Below, in pieces: positions 8,723 to 17,333 of a stretch of 47,687 nt of DNA. Below the pieces are notes generated by a model that saw nothing but the letters and a program-made list of their open reading frames with translations, searched no databases and had not been told where the DNA came from. How positions within the stretch are numbered: the stretch's first letter is position 1; every line of letters begins with the position of its first letter. Origin of the DNA: Gammaproteobacteria bacterium (GTDB lineage Bacteria; Pseudomonadota; Gammaproteobacteria; Pseudomonadales; Azotimanducaceae); contig VGVE01000014.1 in assembly GCA_016874135.1 (NCBI GenBank), positions 1 through 47,687 on the forward strand, written 5' to 3'. Position numbers and translations under genes: made by a program.

Positions 8723-11185
8723 CTACTGAAGTGCACCAGCGTCGCGGGCTTGCTGGATCTCCTCGATTGCCATGCCAAGTTCTTCGGCGAGAACCCGGTC
8801 CGTGTGTTCGCCGAGCAGGGGCGCAAACCGATAGGGACCTGCTTCATACCCCAGTATCCGGTACTGCACACCGGCATAGGGCACCCGTCCCATCACCGGA
8901 TGCTCATGGAAACGATGAAACTGGCGGTGTGCATATTGTGGATCGGTGGCAAGGTCGCTGCTGCGTTGTACTGCTCCGGCGGGTACTCCGGCGCTGAGCA
9001 GCGTTTCCATTGCCGCATATCGATCCTGTTGGCGTGTCCAGGCCGAAAGATGATTGTCTAATATGTCGTGTTGCGCCTGGCGTCCCTCGAGCGTTTGCAG
9101 CGCCGAGTTTTTGCACCACGGCGGATTTCCCAGTACGCCACACAAAGCTCGCCACTGGTCATCCGTATCAATACTGATTGCGAGCCACTGATCGGTACCC
9201 GCAGAGGGGTAGATTCCTTCCGGTGCGGCGAAGCGGGACCGGTTGCCAAGGCGATTCGACTGATAACCGGAGGTCTGGATCTCCATGATTTCCGGGGCGA
9301 GAAACTGCAGCGCCATCTCGAACTGCGCCGCATCAATGTGCTGACCGGCACCCGTGCGCAGGCGCCGGTCAATCGCTGCCGTGACCATCGCGGCGATCAT
9401 GCGGGGTGCGATGACGTCGGTGTAGGCCATCCACGGCCCGTGTGGCGGCAGATCCGGCCAGCCGGTGACTTCGTAAAACCCGGCCATGCCGCCGGCGTGA
9501 TAACCGAAACCGGCCACTTCGCAGGCCGGGCCGGTTTGCCCCATGAGCGATGTACTCAGCATGATGATGTTCGGGTTGATATCCCGTACCACGCTGTAGT
9601 CGAGACCGAGTCGCGTGAGCGCACCCGGCGCCCAGTTTTCGATGAATACGTCTGCCCAGGCGATCAGGCGTTTCATGAGCGTGAGGCCCTGCGGATTCTT
9701 CAGATTCAGCTGCACACACTGTTTGCCGGCGTTGAACTCACCGTGAAAGTGCGAGGAGTTCCATTGGCTGCCCCCCTTCTGCGGGCCAAGCAGACGCAGA
9801 CCATCGGGACGCAATTCAGATTCCACCTTGACCACCACCGCGCCATGGTCGGCGAAATACCTGGCGGACGACGGACCAGCGATGATCCAGGTGAGATCCA
9901 GCACCTTGAGCCCGGCGAAGGGTCTGCCGCTCTCGTGCAGACGCAGACGAGGTACTACAGCTGCCCGGGGTGAGGAACGCAGTTCAGCGCGGATCTCCGC
10001 GCCGTGTTGATCGAGCCGGGGAGCGGGCCTTCGCACCGCAGCCTCGAAAGTCGGGCCTTCTGACGAACTCGTTCTGCCGACATCGAAGAGAGCAATCCGT
10101 CCAGGGGTACGGATGGGCGTGCCGTCATCCAGTGCCAACTCCGACCACGCCTCGCGGGCAGCGATCTGTTCGAAGTGCAGGAGGTCCGCCACCGAATTGA
10201 TCGGGGCGAGCGTGATGCCGAGTTCGACGCCGATGGCAAAGAGCTCCGCCTTGGTGTGGTTCCGGAAAAACCTGGCGAGGGTTTCGGCCTGTTGCTCGCG
10301 CGTGAAACGTACGGTTTCGCCGAGTACGCGGCGCTGGTCGATGGTGAGCCAGTCTTCTGCAAGCCACGACTCGTCGATGAGGTCCTCGCCGGCGAGATGG
10401 CCGAGCAGGGGTTCGATGACGGTCCCGACCGGCAGGGCGACGAGATAGCCGTCCGCGCATGCAAACACCGGGTCCACTTCACGGGTACCCATTTGCACCG
10501 TTGAACCACGCCGTTCGAAGTTGAAGCCCTGAATCGCATGGGCATCCATGGCGTTCATGGTCGTCCAGGTGGTGACACACTGGGCAGAGACATCAGCGAA
10601 CTGCGCACTCCCGGTCCTCTGCATGCGCTGGTGGGCAATCATGGCCGCCGCTGCGGCTTCCGCGCCTGCATGCCGCCAGATTTGTGGAACGCTGATACGA
10701 ACTGGCGCGCGGTCAGGAGCACCTTGCAGTGCGGCTTGTCCACCCATTGCGGACAACGTGAGATCCGTCGCGATGCGCGCTGCAGCTGGCCCGTCATTTC
10801 CGAAGGGTGTGATGAGTACATGGACGATACGCGGGTTGAGCGCTGCGAAACGTGCGAAGTCAAAACCGTGGGTGGCTGCGTAACCACCTGGGCCAGACTC
10901 GATCACAAAATCCGAGCCACGGATGAGTGCTTCAAAGTCAGTGCGATCCGCTGCGCTACCGAGATCGAGCACGATGGATCGTTTGTTGCGATTGAACGCG
11001 CGGAACTGATGGCTGCGCAGGTCTTCCGTCGAACGTTCTGCAGGGATCAATGCACCTGCTCTCCGTGCGGATACGCCGCCAGGTGGCTCAACCCGGATGA
11101 CATCGGCGCCAAGATCGCCCAGAAGCATCGGACCGATTTCGCCGCGATGATCCGTCAAGTCAATAACACGATACGGTTCAAGCAT
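8723..11185 (-). CDS. Tandem-fused class III CoA-transferase (two CaiB/BaiF domains)
   Basis: An 820-residue protein made of two CaiB/BaiF-family modules. Domain 1 starts near residue 4 (YRVIDLTD, then GDLGADVIRVEPPGG) and carries the likely catalytic Asp198 (SAQFADVSAQ). Domain 2 starts near 424 (GLKVLDLTWIIAGPSSARY, then VVVKVES) and carries Asp618 (GAGQHIDAAQFE). Class III enzymes move CoA between carboxylates through an aspartyl-CoA adduct and are normally single-domain, about 400 residues, acting as interlocked dimers; one fused chain could form the whole dimer. Domain 2 looks closer to the family consensus than domain 1. It is last in the minus-strand block, 45 bp after a GPH transporter, which suggests CoA loading of the imported carboxylate. 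Confidence 0.9.
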   Translation of the reverse strand: MLEPYRVIDLTDHRGEIGPMLLGDLGADVIRVEPPGGVSARRAGALIPAERSTEDLRSHQFRAFNRNKRSIVLDLGSAADRTDFEALIRGSDFVIESGPGGYAATHGFDFARFAALNPRIVHVLITPFGNDGPAAARIATDLTLSAMGGQAALQGAPDRAPVRISVPQIWRHAGAEAAAAAMIAHQRMQRTGSAQFADVSAQCVTTWTTMNAMDAHAIQGFNFERRGSTVQMGTREVDPVFACADGYLVALPVGTVIEPLLGHLAGEDLIDESWLAEDWLTIDQRRVLGETVRFTREQQAETLARFFRNHTKAELFAIGVELGITLAPINSVADLLHFEQIAAREAWSELALDDGTPIRTPGRIALFDVGRTSSSEGPTFEAAVRRPAPRLDQHGAEIRAELRSSPRAAVVPRLRLHESGRPFAGLKVLDLTWIIAGPSSARYFADHGAVVVKVESELRPDGLRLLGPQKGGSQWNSSHFHGEFNAGKQCVQLNLKNPQGLTLMKRLIAWADVFIENWAPGALTRLGLDYSVVRDINPNIIMLSTSLMGQTGPACEVAGFGYHAGGMAGFYEVTGWPDLPPHGPWMAYTDVIAPRMIAAMVTAAIDRRLRTGAGQHIDAAQFEMALQFLAPEIMEIQTSGYQSNRLGNRSRFAAPEGIYPSAGTDQWLAISIDTDDQWRALCGVLGNPPWCKNSALQTLEGRQAQHDILDNHLSAWTRQQDRYAAMETLLSAGVPAGAVQRSSDLATDPQYAHRQFHRFHEHPVMGRVPYAGVQYRILGYEAGPYRFAPLLGEHTDRVLAEELGMAIEEIQQARDAGALQ

Positions 11186-11230
11186 GAGAGCTCCTCATCC
11201 AGGCGCGCGATCAGACTTCCGGCCAGCGTT

Positions 11231-12676
11231 TCATGCGGTCCTGGCCAGGCGCGCTGACCTACGCTCAAGCAGGGATCGCAGCCGTGCATGACGGGCCGGA
11301 GTCAGCGGGTAGTTCCAGATCAGCTTCAGGGCAAGGCCGTAGAAAAAGATCGGCCCGAGGCAATACACGAGGCGCAGTGTCAGCACGCCGGTGTCTGTGC
11401 TGTTGGCCAGATTGCCGGACGGGTCGAACCCCATGAGGCCCACCACATTGAGCGAGAAGCCGGTGCCGAGCGCGATGGCGATCTTCTCGGAGAATCCCAG
11501 GAACGCGAAATAGGAACCTGCGCGGCTCGATCCGGATCGGGCGGTATCGACGTCCACCACATCGGCCAGCATGGCGATCGGCAGGAACTGCAAACCGCCG
11601 AAGCAGAAGCCCTTCACCACGAAGAGCAGGAAAAACGGCAGGTAGTCACCGTGACCGAGCAACAGATTGGCGCCACTCACAAAGGCCACCGTAATCAACG
11701 TGCACATGAACGCGCGGTGTTTACCGATGGTGCGGCCGAGCCACAACCAGAACGGGATCGCGCTGATGGCAGCGACGAAGTAGAAGAAATATGCCGCACC
11801 GATGGTCGGGATGCCGACGATGTCGCGAATGAAGAAGAGTGACACCGCATTGCGGAAGGATTCACCGAAGTGAACGAGGATCGCAATGATGAGTACGCGC
11901 AGCATCGGGCCATTGCGCAGCATGAGCTTGAGCCCTTCCTTGAGGCTCGGACGCGGCGCGGTACTGACCAGCGCGGGTTCGCGCACGAGCAGGATGACGA
12001 TCATCGCCGCGATGGGCAGCAGGAACAGAATGGCCCAGGCCATGCCGGCGAGGACCGGCCCGGTAAGACTTGCGCGGCTAACGGGCTTGCGATCAGAGAA
12101 GTCGCCGCTGAAGGCCCCAATCGCATCGTGCCACAGGGTGGAAAAGACGTCGTTCACCGCGGCGCCATCCGCGCGGATCTCGATGATCATCGGCACGGCG
12201 GCAGCGGTCATCAGACCGATCAGCACATAGATTTCACGGGCTGCGGTAACGCGGCTGCGCTGGTGATACTCCGGTGAGAGTTCCGCACCCCAGGCCCGGT
12301 GAGGCAGTGCAATCATCGTGCTGCCGAGGAAGAAAACCGTCAGCCAGAACAGGAAGTACCAGATGCCGATCCCGGGGTCCGGCATGAAGAGATTCCACAC
12401 TCCGAGCAGCATCACCACGACGCCGATGAGGATCCAGGGCTTGCGACGACCGAACGGCGTCTGCACCCGGTCGGAGATCTCGCCCATCAGTGGGTCGGTG
12501 ATGACATCGGTGAAACGGGCCAGCATCAGCATGGTGCCGACGGTTGCCAGCGAAAGACCAAGTCCGCCGGAGTAGTGCGCCGGAATCCAGATCGAGAGCG
12601 GATAACCGATGACCGCGAGTGGTAACCCGAGGCAACCATGTGCCCAGATAGTCCGTGCAGAAAGTGTGGTGCTCAA
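11231..12676 (-). CDS. MFS transporter, GPH (MelB-like) family
   Basis: A 481-residue polytopic inner-membrane protein of the glycoside-pentoside-hexuronide:cation symporter family. The diagnostic stretch FTDVITDPLMGEISDR, then FGRRKPWILIG, lies near residues 55-85; the two acidic residues in FTDVITD match the cation-site aspartates of MelB. About 12 hydrophobic segments are visible. The start is TTG, preceded by GGGGGA; no ATG lies in frame near it. In this neighbourhood a carboxylate or glycoside substrate is possible, but the substrate is unknown. It lies between the esterase gene (99 bp upstream) and the tandem CoA-transferase. Three more GPH proteins occur in this window. Confidence 0.88.
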   Translation of the reverse strand: MSTTLSARTIWAHGCLGLPLAVIGYPLSIWIPAHYSGGLGLSLATVGTMLMLARFTDVITDPLMGEISDRVQTPFGRRKPWILIGVVVMLLGVWNLFMPDPGIGIWYFLFWLTVFFLGSTMIALPHRAWGAELSPEYHQRSRVTAAREIYVLIGLMTAAAVPMIIEIRADGAAVNDVFSTLWHDAIGAFSGDFSDRKPVSRASLTGPVLAGMAWAILFLLPIAAMIVILLVREPALVSTAPRPSLKEGLKLMLRNGPMLRVLIIAILVHFGESFRNAVSLFFIRDIVGIPTIGAAYFFYFVAAISAIPFWLWLGRTIGKHRAFMCTLITVAFVSGANLLLGHGDYLPFFLLFVVKGFCFGGLQFLPIAMLADVVDVDTARSGSSRAGSYFAFLGFSEKIAIALGTGFSLNVVGLMGFDPSGNLANSTDTGVLTLRLVYCLGPIFFYGLALKLIWNYPLTPARHARLRSLLERRSARLARTA

Positions 12677-12775
12677 AGACTCATCCCCCGATCCCCGAAT
12701 ACTTCCCCGAACTGGAGGTTATCACGGTACTCGCCAGTAGCGACTCTCAGCCTTCGTTCACCCGCTTGTTTCGGT

Positions 12776-14047
12776 TCAGTCGATCAACGCCTGGTACACC
12801 GCGGTGCGCAGTTCACGGCGGATCGGATAAGTGGATGACGGCATGAGCTGAGTGAGGAAGACCACGAACAGGTCTTCTGCCGGGTCGATCCAGAAGAAGG
12901 TGCTGGCGGCCCCGCCCCAGTGATGCTCCCCCGGTGAAGTGACGATGTGCGCTTTGACCGGGTCGATCACCACGGCGAAACCCAGGCCAAAGCCGATCCC
13001 TTCGTAGCTGGTTTCGCTCCACACCGGCTGACCCATGGCCGCCATGTCGCGGCCCTCCGGCAGCTGGTTCTGGCGCATGTATTCAACGGTTTTGCGCCCG
13101 AGCAATCGTACGTCGTCGAGTTCACCCCGGTTCAGCAGCATCTGGCAGAAGCGCCCGTAGTCGCGCAGGGTTCCGGTCAAACCGCCGCCACCACTGAACA
13201 GGCTTGTTGGTTCTAGGAAACGGCTTGCAGTCGAACTGTCCTGTTGTTTCAGCCCACCGCGACGGGTGATCTCGGCAGGATCAGGTCGGCTGCCAAGGCC
13301 CGCGAGCGATCCCCCAGAGAGTGGTGCGTAGCAGGCGGCAAAACGGGCCGCGTTGGCAGGTACCACATGGAAGTCGGTGTCGCGCAGGTCGAGCGGGCCA
13401 AAGATGAAATCCTTGAAGAACGCCTGGAGTGTTCTTCCGGACCAGACTTCGACAAGCCTGCCGAGCACATCGGTGGAAACGCTGTAGTTCCAGCGGGTGC
13501 CGGGCTGTGCAATCAGTGGCAACCCGGCCAGACGTTCAACCCATTCAGCGAGCGTGCCGCCGGCGCCGGGAAACTCGATACCGGCCGCCCGGTATTCAGC
13601 GTCCACGACATTGGCATTCATGAAGCCGTAGGTGAGGCCTGATGTGTGGGTCATCAGCTGGCGGACGGTCATCGGTGAGTGTTGTGGTTCGGTGTCGCCG
13701 AGTCGCCCACCCGTCCATACCCGCGTATCGCGGAATTCAGGGAGGAACTTCGAAACCGGATCGTCGAGCTGAAAACAACCCAGCTCGTAACACATCATCG
13801 CCGCGACCGTGGTGACCGCCTTCGTCATCGAATACAGGCGGACGATGGTGTCGGTGGTGAAGGGTTTGGAGAGGCTGATGTCGGCTAAGCCTGTGGCAGC
13901 GGCCAGAGCGGTGACACCACGACGGTGGACAAGTACGCTGGCGCCGGCGAGGCGACCGGTTTCAATCTGTCGCTTGAGCCAGCCGTTGATGCGGTCAGTA
14001 CGAACCGGGCAGAAGCCCGCGGTTTCAGGATTGGGATTGAAGGTCAT
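12776..14047 (-). CDS. Serine hydrolase, class C beta-lactamase fold (family VIII esterase-like)
   Basis: A 423-residue enzyme. The SxxK motif is Ser73-Met-Thr-Lys76 (LYSMTKAV) and the second motif is Tyr188-Ser189 (RWNYSVSTDVLG). A C-terminal HHWGGAAST block corresponds to the third active-site strand of EstB-like esterases. No signal peptide is visible from the chosen start, so a cytoplasmic esterase is more likely than a beta-lactamase. The start is the ATG at 14047. A longer reading frame (to 14182) would overlap the dioxygenase gene, whose stop is 16 bp upstream, and has no homologous look. In the block it could cleave an ester of the substrate (inference). Confidence 0.88.
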   Translation of the reverse strand: MTFNPNPETAGFCPVRTDRINGWLKRQIETGRLAGASVLVHRRGVTALAAATGLADISLSKPFTTDTIVRLYSMTKAVTTVAAMMCYELGCFQLDDPVSKFLPEFRDTRVWTGGRLGDTEPQHSPMTVRQLMTHTSGLTYGFMNANVVDAEYRAAGIEFPGAGGTLAEWVERLAGLPLIAQPGTRWNYSVSTDVLGRLVEVWSGRTLQAFFKDFIFGPLDLRDTDFHVVPANAARFAACYAPLSGGSLAGLGSRPDPAEITRRGGLKQQDSSTASRFLEPTSLFSGGGGLTGTLRDYGRFCQMLLNRGELDDVRLLGRKTVEYMRQNQLPEGRDMAAMGQPVWSETSYEGIGFGLGFAVVIDPVKAHIVTSPGEHHWGGAASTFFWIDPAEDLFVVFLTQLMPSSTYPIRRELRTAVYQALID

Positions 14048-14063
14048 GGTCGGTTTCCGGCAA

Positions 14064-14867
14064 TCAGCGAACTTTAGGAAAGCGGGTGTGGCGAAACGGT
14101 TCACCGGGTTTGAGCGTGCGGATGTCCTCATAGAAGGGGCCTGCCGCGCCGGGGCGTTTTGCCGAGATCGATCGTTCGCCAAAGAAACGAAGCGTCAGTG
14201 TGCGCCGCTCCTCGATTTGGCGGTCAACGGCACCACCGCCGTGCAGTACGGAGGTATGAAATCCGATCACATCACCGGGGTTGGTGGCAAAACTCACAAT
14301 ATCGAACTCGCGACGCCTCGCTTCCACATCAGGCAGGTTCGGAACGGTTTCGGAAGCAAAGATCGGTAGCGTGGGATCGGTGCGATCGAAACGCGAGGTA
14401 TTGAAGAGGGGTCCCCGATGCGAACCGCGCACGAACTCAAGTCCGTGACTTTTTGGCAATGACTCAAATGAGATCCAGAAGGCAATGAGGTGATCGCCAT
14501 CAACCGCAAGGTAGGAGGTGTCCTGGTGCCACGGCGTCCGTCCGGCATTGCCTGTCTTGTGAAAAACCTGCTCGTACATGTACCAGACGGGTGATCCGTT
14601 CCAGAGTGCCTGTGCCGCATCGGCGAGGGGTGAATCGTGAATGATCTCCCGGTAGGCCGCATAGGCGCTCGGGTTGCAGAGATCCTGGAACGCCGAGTCT
14701 GTGCCCGGCAGGAGGCCGCTGGCGAGCGGCCCGGGGTTCTGCACACTGAAAGTCCAGGCTTGCCGGCAGGCATCCACCCAGTCGGGAGAGAGAAGGCCGG
14801 GCAACAGGACGACACCTTCCTGCTCGAATGCCCTGATCTTTTCAGCTGCGAGTGACACTGCGGACAT
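14064..14867 (-). CDS. Phytanoyl-CoA dioxygenase (PhyH) family protein
   Basis: A 267-residue Fe(II)/2-oxoglutarate-dependent dioxygenase. The HxD pair is His114-x-Asp116 (TPWHQDTSYL). The distal His209 lies in SVLHGGG, followed by arginines at 216-227 that can hold 2-oxoglutarate. The family hydroxylates diverse substrates, among them branched acyl-CoAs and small carboxylates. It sits 21 bp after the Bcr/CflA-type exporter and 16 bp before the esterase, so it shares their transcript. Alpha-hydroxylation of a branched acid or acyl-CoA is plausible but unproven. Confidence 0.88.
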   Translation of the reverse strand: MSAVSLAAEKIRAFEQEGVVLLPGLLSPDWVDACRQAWTFSVQNPGPLASGLLPGTDSAFQDLCNPSAYAAYREIIHDSPLADAAQALWNGSPVWYMYEQVFHKTGNAGRTPWHQDTSYLAVDGDHLIAFWISFESLPKSHGLEFVRGSHRGPLFNTSRFDRTDPTLPIFASETVPNLPDVEARRREFDIVSFATNPGDVIGFHTSVLHGGGAVDRQIEERRTLTLRFFGERSISAKRPGAAGPFYEDIRTLKPGEPFRHTRFPKVR

Positions 14868-14888
14868 GTTATGGAATCTCCCGACAGA

Positions 14889-16127
14889 TCAGGTTGGCGA
14901 GCCCTCTGGTGTGGAGGTTACCCGGACTGGTGCAGGAATCGTCGCAGCGATGAGATTCGCCACCACCACTGCGGCGAGCATGGTCGCCATCACCGGCCGG
15001 AGCGTGCCGTCGTGCAATGCCGAAGTCAGCGCACCCAGCGCCCCGCCGAAGACAAAACTCGCTGTCGCCATGAGTGATGAGGCGCTGCCAGCCAGGCGAT
15101 CGAAGAGTGACAGATAGAGCGCATTGACCGAAGGACCGATCATCCCGGCGGTCCCGATGCCGAGGGCCAGGAGCGGTGTGAACCAGAGGGTTTCGGGATG
15201 GTCTGACAGGAAAACGCACACCGTCAAACCTGCCAGAGCAATGAGCTGGATGATCCGGCCACTGCGGAACAGCGTGAACGGCGCGACCCGGCCGACGACG
15301 CGGGATGTGGTCAGCGAAAAGACCATCATCACGACGATGTTGGCGCCGAAAAAGAACATGAAGTTCTGTTCGCCGACTGCAAAGTAGTCGAGGTAGATGA
15401 AGGCCGAGTTGGTGATGAAGATCATCATCACCGAGGTGATGAGACCCTGGGCGAAGATGTAGCGCAGCGGCACCAGCCGGCCGTTGATCCGGGTTTTCAG
15501 CACGGCGATGTATTGCGGCACGATTCCGGCCAGGCGCACCTTGCCAGGGGGATGCGGCAGCGTTTCGCCGATGGCCGGGAACAGCAGGGCGATCACCACC
15601 GCATACGCCGCGAGGAAGATGAAGATCGAGGGCCAACCCAGCGGCAGGAGCGCAGCACCGATTCCCGGTGCGAAAAGAGGCGCGCCCAGAAGTATGAGCA
15701 TGACCAGCGGATAACGTTTGGCGGCTTCTTCCGGTGGAAATGAATCCCGGATCATGGCCATGGCAACCACCGTTGCGAAGCCTCCGCCCACGGCCTGAAG
15801 CCCCCGCAGCCATTGCACCAGAGGCATGTTGTTGGCGAAGGCGATCGCGACTGAACAGATCGTGAGCAGGATGAGTCCGAAGAGTGCTACCCGCATCCGA
15901 CCGATCTGGTCCGAGATCGGGCCACCGAACAACTGGCCGATGGCGTAGCCCAGCAGAAAGCTCGAAACCGTGATGTTGGCGGCGACGATGGTCGAATCCA
16001 GCGCCTGCGCCATGGTCGGCAGAGCCGGCAGGTAGGCATCGATCGACAGCGGGCCGATGCCGATCAGGGCCGCGACAAAGGCTACGATGTACCGGTGCGG
16101 CTCACGCTGTGCTGGTGCACCGGCCAC
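14889..16127 (-). CDS. MFS transporter, Bcr/CflA (DHA1) family
   Basis: A 412-residue, 12-segment inner-membrane transporter. The N-terminal SIDAYLPALPTMA in segment 1 and the loop GGPISDQIGRMRV (motif A, near residues 88-100) are characteristic of Bcr/CflA drug-efflux proteins. The start is GTG, 12 bp after the epoxide hydrolase stop, preceded by a G-rich ribosome site. In a catabolic block it may export a toxic intermediate or the compound itself, a role that would complement the GPH importer encoded two genes later (inference). Confidence 0.88.
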   Translation of the reverse strand: MAGAPAQREPHRYIVAFVAALIGIGPLSIDAYLPALPTMAQALDSTIVAANITVSSFLLGYAIGQLFGGPISDQIGRMRVALFGLILLTICSVAIAFANNMPLVQWLRGLQAVGGGFATVVAMAMIRDSFPPEEAAKRYPLVMLILLGAPLFAPGIGAALLPLGWPSIFIFLAAYAVVIALLFPAIGETLPHPPGKVRLAGIVPQYIAVLKTRINGRLVPLRYIFAQGLITSVMMIFITNSAFIYLDYFAVGEQNFMFFFGANIVVMMVFSLTTSRVVGRVAPFTLFRSGRIIQLIALAGLTVCVFLSDHPETLWFTPLLALGIGTAGMIGPSVNALYLSLFDRLAGSASSLMATASFVFGGALGALTSALHDGTLRPVMATMLAAVVVANLIAATIPAPVRVTSTPEGSPT

Positions 16128-16139
16128 TTGACGCCCCCG

Positions 16140-17294
16140 TCAGCGTGGATCGATCACGGCGAAACAGCGCCGCAATTCGTTGACGAATAGCCCGGGTTGT
16201 TCGAAAGCCGCGAAGTGACCGCCACGATCAAGCGCATTCCAGTACACGATATTGTGGTAGCGGGTTTCCGCCCAGGAGCGGGGTGTGGGCACGATCTCCT
16301 GCGGAAAGATCGAACAGCCCGTGGGCAGTTTGACGGTGTTCTCCTGACCACTGCCGAAGGCACGGTTGAAACTCTCCCAGTACAGTCGCCCGGATGAAGC
16401 GCCGCTGTTGGTGAGCCAATAAAGCATGATGTTGTCGAGCAGCTCATCGCGGCTCAGCACGTTTTCCGGATGGCCGTTGCAATCGGTCCAGCGCCAGAAC
16501 TTTTCCAGTACCCACATGGCCTGGCCGACAGGCGAATCGGCGAGACCGTAACCCAGCGTTTGTGGCCGGGTGCTCTGCTGTTTGGAATATCCCGAGTCCC
16601 AGTCCGCATAGTCCCTGGCTCGGGCAAGTGCGTGTTGGTCTTCAGCGGTCGGATTCTTGAGCGCAGCCTTGGTGGCACGGGCATTCGGCATATTGACGTG
16701 AATACCTGCACAACCACCGGCGTTCTGGATGCCGATGGCGGTGGTCACGGCAGAACCCCAGTCGCCGCCCTGCGCAAACCATCGGCTGTAGCCCAAACGG
16801 CGCATGAGGGTATCCCAGGTGCGGGCGATGCGGTCGACACCCCAGCCGGTGGTGGTGGGCTTGCCGGAAAACCCGTAGCCGGGCAGCGACGGACAAACCA
16901 CATGGAACGCATCGGCTGCTGTGCCGCCGTGACGTGTCGGATCCGTCAGCGGTTCGATCACCTTGCCGAACTCAACCACGGATCCCGGCCAGCCGTGGGT
17001 GATAATAATGGGCCGCGCTTGTGGGTGCGGGCTCTGCACATGGAGGAAGTGAACGTCGAGTCCGTCGATGGTGGTGACGAACTGGTTGAAGCGGTTGAGT
17101 GCCGCTTCCCGCTGGCGCCAGTCATAGCCACTTGCCCAGTATTCGCAAAACGAAATGGCATAAGTGAGTGGCACCCCCTGCGTCCAGTCGTCAGGCGTTT
17201 CTTTTTCAGGCCAGCGGGTGGAGCGGAGGCGTTCGCGCAGATCAGCGAGATCCTGATCGGGGATAGCGATCTTGAACGGGCGGATGTCGGTCAT
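16140..17294 (-). CDS. Epoxide hydrolase, EHN-type alpha/beta hydrolase
   Basis: A 384-residue enzyme with the N-terminal EHN domain (residues 1-105, IRPFKIAIPDQDLADLRER). The alpha/beta-hydrolase core has the HGWPGS oxyanion loop at 100-105, nucleophile Asp178 (QGGDWGS) and C-terminal catalytic His in RGGHFAAFE. Family members open epoxides to diols through an alkyl-enzyme ester. It is 39 bp after the DUF5916 gene and 12 bp before the exporter. A Paa-type epoxidase lies in the convergent operon; a partnership is attractive, although the known Paa pathway isomerises its ring epoxide to an oxepin rather than hydrolysing it. Confidence 0.9.
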   Translation of the reverse strand: MTDIRPFKIAIPDQDLADLRERLRSTRWPEKETPDDWTQGVPLTYAISFCEYWASGYDWRQREAALNRFNQFVTTIDGLDVHFLHVQSPHPQARPIIITHGWPGSVVEFGKVIEPLTDPTRHGGTAADAFHVVCPSLPGYGFSGKPTTTGWGVDRIARTWDTLMRRLGYSRWFAQGGDWGSAVTTAIGIQNAGGCAGIHVNMPNARATKAALKNPTAEDQHALARARDYADWDSGYSKQQSTRPQTLGYGLADSPVGQAMWVLEKFWRWTDCNGHPENVLSRDELLDNIMLYWLTNSGASSGRLYWESFNRAFGSGQENTVKLPTGCSIFPQEIVPTPRSWAETRYHNIVYWNALDRGGHFAAFEQPGLFVNELRRCFAVIDPR

Positions 17295-17333
17295 TGTTAC
17301 CTTACGCTGCAGGCTGAAGGGAGAATCGTGGCA

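Noticed and set aside
9068..9973. 301-codon plus-strand open frame
   Set aside because: It is antisense to the second half of the tandem CoA-transferase.
14048..14182. 45-residue N-terminal extension of the serine hydrolase
   Set aside because: It overlaps the dioxygenase gene on the same strand and lacks a ribosome site; ATG 14047 fits the operon spacing.
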